Part shown: piece after piece, positions 28,070-32,254 of the stretch
Position numbering within the stretch: the stretch's first letter is position 1
How the letters are laid out: the number at the start of each line of letters is the position of its first letter
NCBI GenBank assembly: GCA_008363385.1
Contig: RHKY01000053.1
Span: forward strand, 1-32,254
DNA length: 32,254 bases
Origin: Acidobacteriota bacterium
Lineage (GTDB): Bacteria > Acidobacteriota > Thermoanaerobaculia > UBA5066
Direction: 5' to 3'
Position numbers and translations under genes: made by a program
Notes under the pieces: model-generated
What the model saw: the letters and a program-made list of their open reading frames with translations, nothing else
Databases searched by the model: none
Told to the model about the DNA's origin: nothing

Positions 28070-30334
28070 GTGCCCGCGACGCCGACCCCAGGCCCGCCGG
28101 CCCGCCCCCTCCCGGCCGTGTTCCTCTCGGCCGGCCTGGCCGCCACGGCGGCGCAGGTCCTCCTCCTGCGCGAGCTGGTCGTCGACGGCGCCGGGGACGA
28201 GGCGGGGATCGGGACGGGGCTCTTCGCCTGGCTCTCGGGGATCGCCCTCGGCGCGGCCCTCACCCGGCGGCTCCGGGCGGAGGCGGCCGCGAGGGCCGCC
28301 TCGCGGGCGCTCTCGGCTCTCTTCGTCGTCGCGCCGGCCGGCATCCTCGCCGGCCGGCTCCTGGCCTTCCTCCTCGCCCCGCCCGCTGGCGAGCTCCCGG
28401 GTCTGGGGAGGAGCCTCGCGATCGCCCTGGCGACGCTGGGGCCGGGGGGGCTCCTCGTCGGGCGGGCGTTCCCGGCCCTGGCGCTCCTCGCGGGTCCCGC
28501 TCCCGCCGTCGCGATCCGCAGGCTCTACCTCTTCGAGTCGGCCGGGTCGCTCCTCGGGGGGGCGGCGGTCACCGCGCTGGCCGGGTTCGCCGTCGCGCCG
28601 CTCCCCGCGGCGCTCGCCCTCGGCGGCGGCGCTCTCCTCCTGGCCGCACTCGTGTCCGGATCCGGAGGCCTCCCGCGAAGACCGCTTGCCGTCGCGACCG
28701 TGCTCCTGGCCCTCCTCGCCGCCGCTTCGCCCCGGCTCGACCGGGAGACCGAGAGGCTCCGTCTCGCCGGGACGGCGCCGGGCCTGCCGCTCCGGGCGTG
28801 GGTGGACACGCCCTACCAGCACCTCGCCCTCGCGGGCGAGGGCCCCGTGCACCTCTACGCGAGCGGGCGCTACACCGGCAGCTTCCCGGACCCGTGGGCG
28901 AACGAGTCGCTCGCGCACACGCTCTCCTGCCTGACGCCGCGGGTGGACCGCGTGCTCGCGCTCGGCGGGGTCGAGACCGGCGTCCTCCGACACCTCCTCC
29001 GGCACCCCGTCCGCGAGCTCGTCCTCGTCGAGCCCGACGTCCGGGCGCTCGCCTTCCTCCGCGCGGCCCTTCCCGCGGAGGACCGGGCCGCGCTCGAAGA
29101 CCCGCGCGTCCGCCTCGTCCTGGACGACCCGCGGCGGTTCGCTGCGCGTCCCGGCCCCCCGTTCGACCTCGTCCTCTTCCCCCGCGCCGACCCGGTGACG
29201 CTCCGGGAGGCGCGCCTCGTGACCGCGGGGTCCTTCCGCGCTGCCGCGGCGCGCCTGGCCCCCGGCGGCGTCCTCGTCGTCCCGATCCGGACCGCGCCGG
29301 CGACGTTCGCCGGGGAGACGGCCCCTCTCGCGGGCTCGGTCCTCGGGGCGCTCTCCCGGGCCCTCCCGGTCGTCCGCGTCTCCCCCGGACCCGACTCGTT
29401 CCTCGTCGCGGGGCTCTCCGCCTCGTCGGCGACGCTCGACCCGGAGGTCCTCGCCTCGCGGTGGCGGGAGCGTGCGGTGGCGAGCGAGTCCTTCGCCCCC
29501 GAGGTCCTCGGCGCCCTCTTCCATCCCGACCGCGTGGCCGAGACCGAGGCCCAGGCCCGGCGGGCCGCGCTCGCGACGCCCGTCTCGACGGACGACCGCC
29601 CCGTCTCGTTCCTCCACGCGCTCACGCGCCGCCAGGAGGCCGCCGGCAGCGCGGCGGGCCGCTGGCTCGCACGGCTCGGGGCGCTTCCGGCGCCGGTCCT
29701 GGCCGGGCTCGCCATCCTCCCCGCGCTCGCCGGCCTGGCCCGGACGCTGAGGCAGCGGGCGACGCTCCCGGCCGCGGCCTCGCACGCCGTCGGCGCCGGC
29801 GGGGGCTCGGCGATGGGGCTCTCGCTCCTCCTCCTCCTCTCGTACCAGACCGCCGACGGCGCCCTCTACGGCCGCCTCGGCCTCCTGACGGCTCTCTTCA
29901 TGGCCGGCCTCTCGCTCGGGGCGCTCGCCACCCGAAGGCTCGGAGACGAGGCCTCGATCCCGAGGGCGAGGCGGCACCTCGTCGCGGCGCTGGCGCTGGC
30001 GGCCGCGCTCGGCTTCGGGACCGCGCTCTGCCTCCCGCGCCTGGCGGCGGCCTCGGGCGCGGGAGCCCTTGCCGCGCTCTCGCTCCACGGCGTGCTCCTC
30101 CTGGCGACAGGAGCGGCCACGGGCGCCCTCTTCCCGCTCGGGGCGGCCGTCCTGTCCACCGAGGGGACCGGTCGCGCCGCCGCGCGGCTCCAGACCGCCG
30201 ACCACGCCGGGGCCGCCGTCGCCGCCCTGGCCGTCCCCGTCGTCCTCGTCCCCGCCCTCGGCCTCGGCGCGACCGCCGCCCTCCTCGCCGCCCTCCTCGC
30301 GCTCGCTTCGGCGCGCGTCGCCGTCGCCCGCTGA
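28070..30334 (+). CDS. Membrane-fused spermidine-synthase-like protein
   Basis: 754 residues in three parts: an N-terminal membrane domain (about 1-210) with FLSAGLAATAAQVLLLRELVV and IGTGLFAWLSGIALGA; a soluble spermidine-synthase-like domain (about 240-450) starting TPYQHLALAGEGPVHLYASGRYTG and containing a Rossmann motif VLALGGVETGVLRHLLRHPVRELVLVEPD; and a C-terminal multi-helix domain ending in TGALFPLGAAVL. This is the architecture of fused aminopropyltransferase membrane proteins. Key synthase residues look altered: GGGDGG reads GGVETG, and the catalytic Asp segment reads FPRADP instead of a D-x-x-D-P type. A non-classical substrate or loss of aminopropyl transfer is therefore possible. 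GTG start at 28070 follows TAAGAT. Confidence 0.75.
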   Translation: MPATPTPGPPARPLPAVFLSAGLAATAAQVLLLRELVVDGAGDEAGIGTGLFAWLSGIALGAALTRRLRAEAAARAASRALSALFVVAPAGILAGRLLAFLLAPPAGELPGLGRSLAIALATLGPGGLLVGRAFPALALLAGPAPAVAIRRLYLFESAGSLLGGAAVTALAGFAVAPLPAALALGGGALLLAALVSGSGGLPRRPLAVATVLLALLAAASPRLDRETERLRLAGTAPGLPLRAWVDTPYQHLALAGEGPVHLYASGRYTGSFPDPWANESLAHTLSCLTPRVDRVLALGGVETGVLRHLLRHPVRELVLVEPDVRALAFLRAALPAEDRAALEDPRVRLVLDDPRRFAARPGPPFDLVLFPRADPVTLREARLVTAGSFRAAAARLAPGGVLVVPIRTAPATFAGETAPLAGSVLGALSRALPVVRVSPGPDSFLVAGLSASSATLDPEVLASRWRERAVASESFAPEVLGALFHPDRVAETEAQARRAALATPVSTDDRPVSFLHALTRRQEAAGSAAGRWLARLGALPAPVLAGLAILPALAGLARTLRQRATLPAAASHAVGAGGGSAMGLSLLLLLSYQTADGALYGRLGLLTALFMAGLSLGALATRRLGDEASIPRARRHLVAALALAAALGFGTALCLPRLAAASGAGALAALSLHGVLLLATGAATGALFPLGAAVLSTEGTGRAAARLQTADHAGAAVAALAVPVVLVPALGLGATAALLAALLALASARVAVAR

Positions 30335-30340
30335 CGCGGG
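30327..30340. terminator. Small hairpin spanning a stop codon
   Basis: CCCGC (30327-30331) pairs with GCGGG (30336-30340), with the TGA stop in the loop. It lies in the 16-bp convergent gap before the radical SAM gene. Only 5 bp, so weak. Confidence 0.25.
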
Positions 30341-30350
30341 TTAGCGCCGG

Positions 30351-31505
30351 TCAGCTCCAGATCCCGGGGACCTTCCGGCCGCAGTCGGGGCAGGCGCCCC
30401 GGACGAGGCGGTTCTCGACGGTGGCCATCCCGACGCGGCGCAGGAGGAGCTTCCGGCAGCCGGGGCAGTACGTGCTCTCGCCGGGGTGGCCCGGGACGTT
30501 CCCGAGGTAGACGAAGGCGAGCCCCTCGCCGAGCGCCACGTCGCGGGCCCGCTCCAGCGTCGCCACCGGCGTCGACGGAAGGTTCGTCAGCCGGTAGGCG
30601 GGGTGGAAGCGCGTGAAGTGGAGGGGGACCTCGCGTCCCACCTCGTCCCTGACGAAGCGGGCCAGGTCGCGGACCTCGGCCACGGAGTCGTTCAGCGTCG
30701 GGATGACGAGGTTCACGATCTCGGTCCAGGTGCCGAGCTTCGCGAGCCTCCGGAGCGTGTCGAGGACGTGTTTCAGCTCGCCGCCCGTGTGGCTCCTGTA
30801 GAAGTCGGCCCGGAACCCCTTCAGGTCGACCTTGTAGGCCGCCAGGACCGAGGCGAGGTCCCGGAGCGGCTCCTCCTTCACGTAGCCGTTCGAGACGACC
30901 ACCGTCTTGACGCCCTTCCGGCGCGCCGAGACGGCGATGTCGTGGACGTACTCGCCGAAGACGACGGGCTCGGTGTACGTGCAGGCGATCACGGGCGCGC
31001 CGCGGGCGCGGGAGAGCTCCGCGGCCTCGTCGGGCGTCAGCGTCGCCGTCCTCACCTGCTCCGGGCGGGCCTGCGCGATCTCCCAGTTCTGGCACCCCTT
31101 GCACTCCAGGTTGCAGCCCGGCGTGGCGAGGGAGAGCGCCGAGGCGCCCGGCAGGACGTGGAAGAACGGCTTCTTCTCGATCGGGTCGAGGGCGACCGAG
31201 CAGGGGCGCGAGTGGACGAGGGTGTAGAGGCTCCCCTTCCGGTTCTCCCGCACCCCGCAGGTGCCGCGCTCCGCCTCGGAGATCCGGCACTCGTTCGGGC
31301 AGAGGCCGCACTGGACCCACTCCTCGGGGAGCTTCCTGAACCAGCGGGCGGGGCGCGGGGCGAGCCCTCCCTCCTCCACCTTCACCTCGCTCGCCCGCGA
31401 GGGGACGTCCTGCGCCAGGAGCGCCCCGGCGAACGGGCCGCGGCAGAGGGCCGCGGCGCCGCCCGCGCCCGCGAGCGAGAGGAGGAGCTCGCGCCGGGTC
31501 GTCAC
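30351..31505 (-). CDS. amrS: AmmeMemoRadiSam-type radical SAM enzyme with Tat-like signal
   Basis: 384 residues. It begins VTTRRELLLSLAGAGGAAALC, a twin-arginine-like signal (RR, then a hydrophobic stretch). The radical SAM core follows: TPGCNLECKGCQNW gives CX3CX2C (Cys about 131, 135, 138), and TYTEPVVFGEYVHDIA, SNGYVKEEPLRDL, YKVDLKGFRADFYR, IVNLVIPTLND and FHPAYRLTNLPSTP match the AmrS subgroup. An upstream cysteine cluster (CGLCPNECRI...GTCG) and a C-terminal two-CxxC rubredoxin-like zinc site (CPGCRKLL... CPDCG) are present. Substrate unknown. The GTG overlaps the DUF362 stop. A translocated radical SAM enzyme would be unusual, and the signal should be tested. Confidence 0.85.
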   Translation of the reverse strand: MTTRRELLLSLAGAGGAAALCRGPFAGALLAQDVPSRASEVKVEEGGLAPRPARWFRKLPEEWVQCGLCPNECRISEAERGTCGVRENRKGSLYTLVHSRPCSVALDPIEKKPFFHVLPGASALSLATPGCNLECKGCQNWEIAQARPEQVRTATLTPDEAAELSRARGAPVIACTYTEPVVFGEYVHDIAVSARRKGVKTVVVSNGYVKEEPLRDLASVLAAYKVDLKGFRADFYRSHTGGELKHVLDTLRRLAKLGTWTEIVNLVIPTLNDSVAEVRDLARFVRDEVGREVPLHFTRFHPAYRLTNLPSTPVATLERARDVALGEGLAFVYLGNVPGHPGESTYCPGCRKLLLRRVGMATVENRLVRGACPDCGRKVPGIWS

Positions 31506-32254
31506 ACCCGCGCCACCTCGATCCGCTCGCGGTCCGAGACGCCGATCCCGAGCCGTCCGGCCGTGACGACGTGGAGCGGCGCGCGACCGTCGGCGGCGAG
31601 CGACGGGAGCCCCAGCTCCTTCCGCCGCTCCTCGACGATCCTCCAGCCGACGGCGTCGGCGGCCACGGCGTCGGTGGTGGCGAGGTAGCCCTGGAACGGC
31701 CAGGTCCAGGCGGGGTTGTACCCGGGGCCCGCGTGGCACTGGGCGAGCGTCCCGTCGACGACCGTCAGCCTCAGCTTGTCGCGGAGGAGGGGGAAGCCCG
31801 CCAGGTGCGGGATGAAGGGGCGGCAGAGGTCCGCGTGGAGCTTGTTGGGGTTGTGGACGACGCCGTACCAGTTCTTCATCCCGAGCGAGATGCCGGCGAA
31901 GCCGTGGTCCTTCAGCACGGGAAGGTTGACCAGGGCGGTCATCTCCTCGACGAGGATCCGGGCGAAGCGCGAGGCCGCGGGGCCCCACTCGCGGACCTTC
32001 TCCTCGTAGTCGCCGTCCACGCCGACGACGTGGACGCCGGAGCCCTCGTTCAGCCGGTAGCCGGCCGCCTTCAGCTCCCGCTCGGTCCGCTCGAACACGA
32101 CGATCCTCGACGCCGGGACGCCCGCCGCAACCATCCACTCCGCCAGCTGGAAGGCGACCTCCGGGCGCGAGGAGAGCCCCTTCCCGCCCATCCCGTTCAC
32201 CTTGATCCCGACGACGTCCCGCGACGAGAAGAGCTTCCGGCAGGCGTCGACGGG
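31502..32254 (-). CDS. DUF362 domain protein (5' part beyond window)
   Basis: At least 250 residues are visible; the frame stays open through the right edge. The visible start VDACRKLFSSRDVVGIKVNGMGGKGLSSRPEVA matches the DUF362 block VGIKVN..., followed by IVVFERTERELKAAGYRLN, VNLPVLKDHGFAGISLGMKNWYGVV and AWTWPFQGYLATTDAVAADAVGWRIVEE. DUF362 proteins are often iron-sulfur or redox-associated and of unknown function. The stop overlaps the GTG of the radical SAM gene, so the two are co-translated; this pairing suggests that DUF362 works with or is modified by that enzyme. The true start and any signal peptide are outside the window. Confidence 0.85.
   Translation of the reverse strand, partial: PVDACRKLFSSRDVVGIKVNGMGGKGLSSRPEVAFQLAEWMVAAGVPASRIVVFERTERELKAAGYRLNEGSGVHVVGVDGDYEEKVREWGPAASRFARILVEEMTALVNLPVLKDHGFAGISLGMKNWYGVVHNPNKLHADLCRPFIPHLAGFPLLRDKLRLTVVDGTLAQCHAGPGYNPAWTWPFQGYLATTDAVAADAVGWRIVEERRKELGLPSLAADGRAPLHVVTAGRLGIGVSDRERIEVARV

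Overview
The window is a very GC-rich bacterial chromosome segment. The gene content points to an environmental bacterium with an outer membrane, most likely an Acidobacteriota relative. Clues are a VWFA protein of the acidobacterial type, a TonB-dependent receptor, a DUF4301 protein, a secreted ExeM-like nuclease and many GTG starts. This placement is inferred from gene families; there is no rRNA or other taxonomic marker. No tRNA, rRNA, CRISPR array or prophage was seen.

Layout. (1) 1-1160: the C-terminal tip of an Rhs/YD-repeat protein carrying an HExxH zincin-like motif, followed 6 bp later by a membrane-anchored candidate immunity protein; this part looks less GC-rich than the rest. (2) 1285-1755: a small secreted protein made only of a 'PCRxxDTR...VIDVVGYY' domain; the same domain ends the large nuclease at 22129-25431. 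(3) 1957-5094: a remnant of a family-39-like glycosyltransferase gene split by a complete IS21-family element. Its ends can be placed exactly at 2100-4905, with a 5-bp target duplication (CGTGC). The element carries 3 and 7 tandem 18-20 bp repeats at its two ends, spaced 21-23 bp. (4) 5240-7993: two nucleotidyltransferase-based toxin-antitoxin pairs (AbiE-like and MntA/HepT-like) flanking a TerB-like and a YciI-like gene. (5) 8230-18882: housekeeping and metabolic genes: proBA, a thioredoxin-like ferredoxin, a peptide-binding lipoprotein/NRDE/VWFA operon, a polyphosphate:AMP phosphotransferase, a dTDP-4-dehydrorhamnose reductase-like gene with a lipoprotein, an SDR and a small membrane protein. 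(6) 18925-25431: a TonB receptor with an exported partner, divergent from the nuclease. (7) 25547-32254: DUF4301, a VOC protein with a small membrane protein, a membrane-fused spermidine-synthase-like protein, and an operon of DUF362 (cut by the window edge) and a Tat-signal-bearing radical SAM enzyme of the AmmeMemoRadiSam type.

Two genome-style signals recur. Many start codons lie only 6-10 nt downstream of a TAnnnT (-10-like) hexamer, suggesting leaderless or very short leader transcripts; this also settles the proB start. Several convergent gene pairs meet at strong GC-rich hairpins without U-tracts. Genes within operons often overlap by 4 nt (GTGA/ATGA). The most novel-looking candidates are the Rhs-zincin toxin/immunity pair, the phased multi-repeat ends of the IS21 element, and the predicted exported radical SAM/DUF362 pair.
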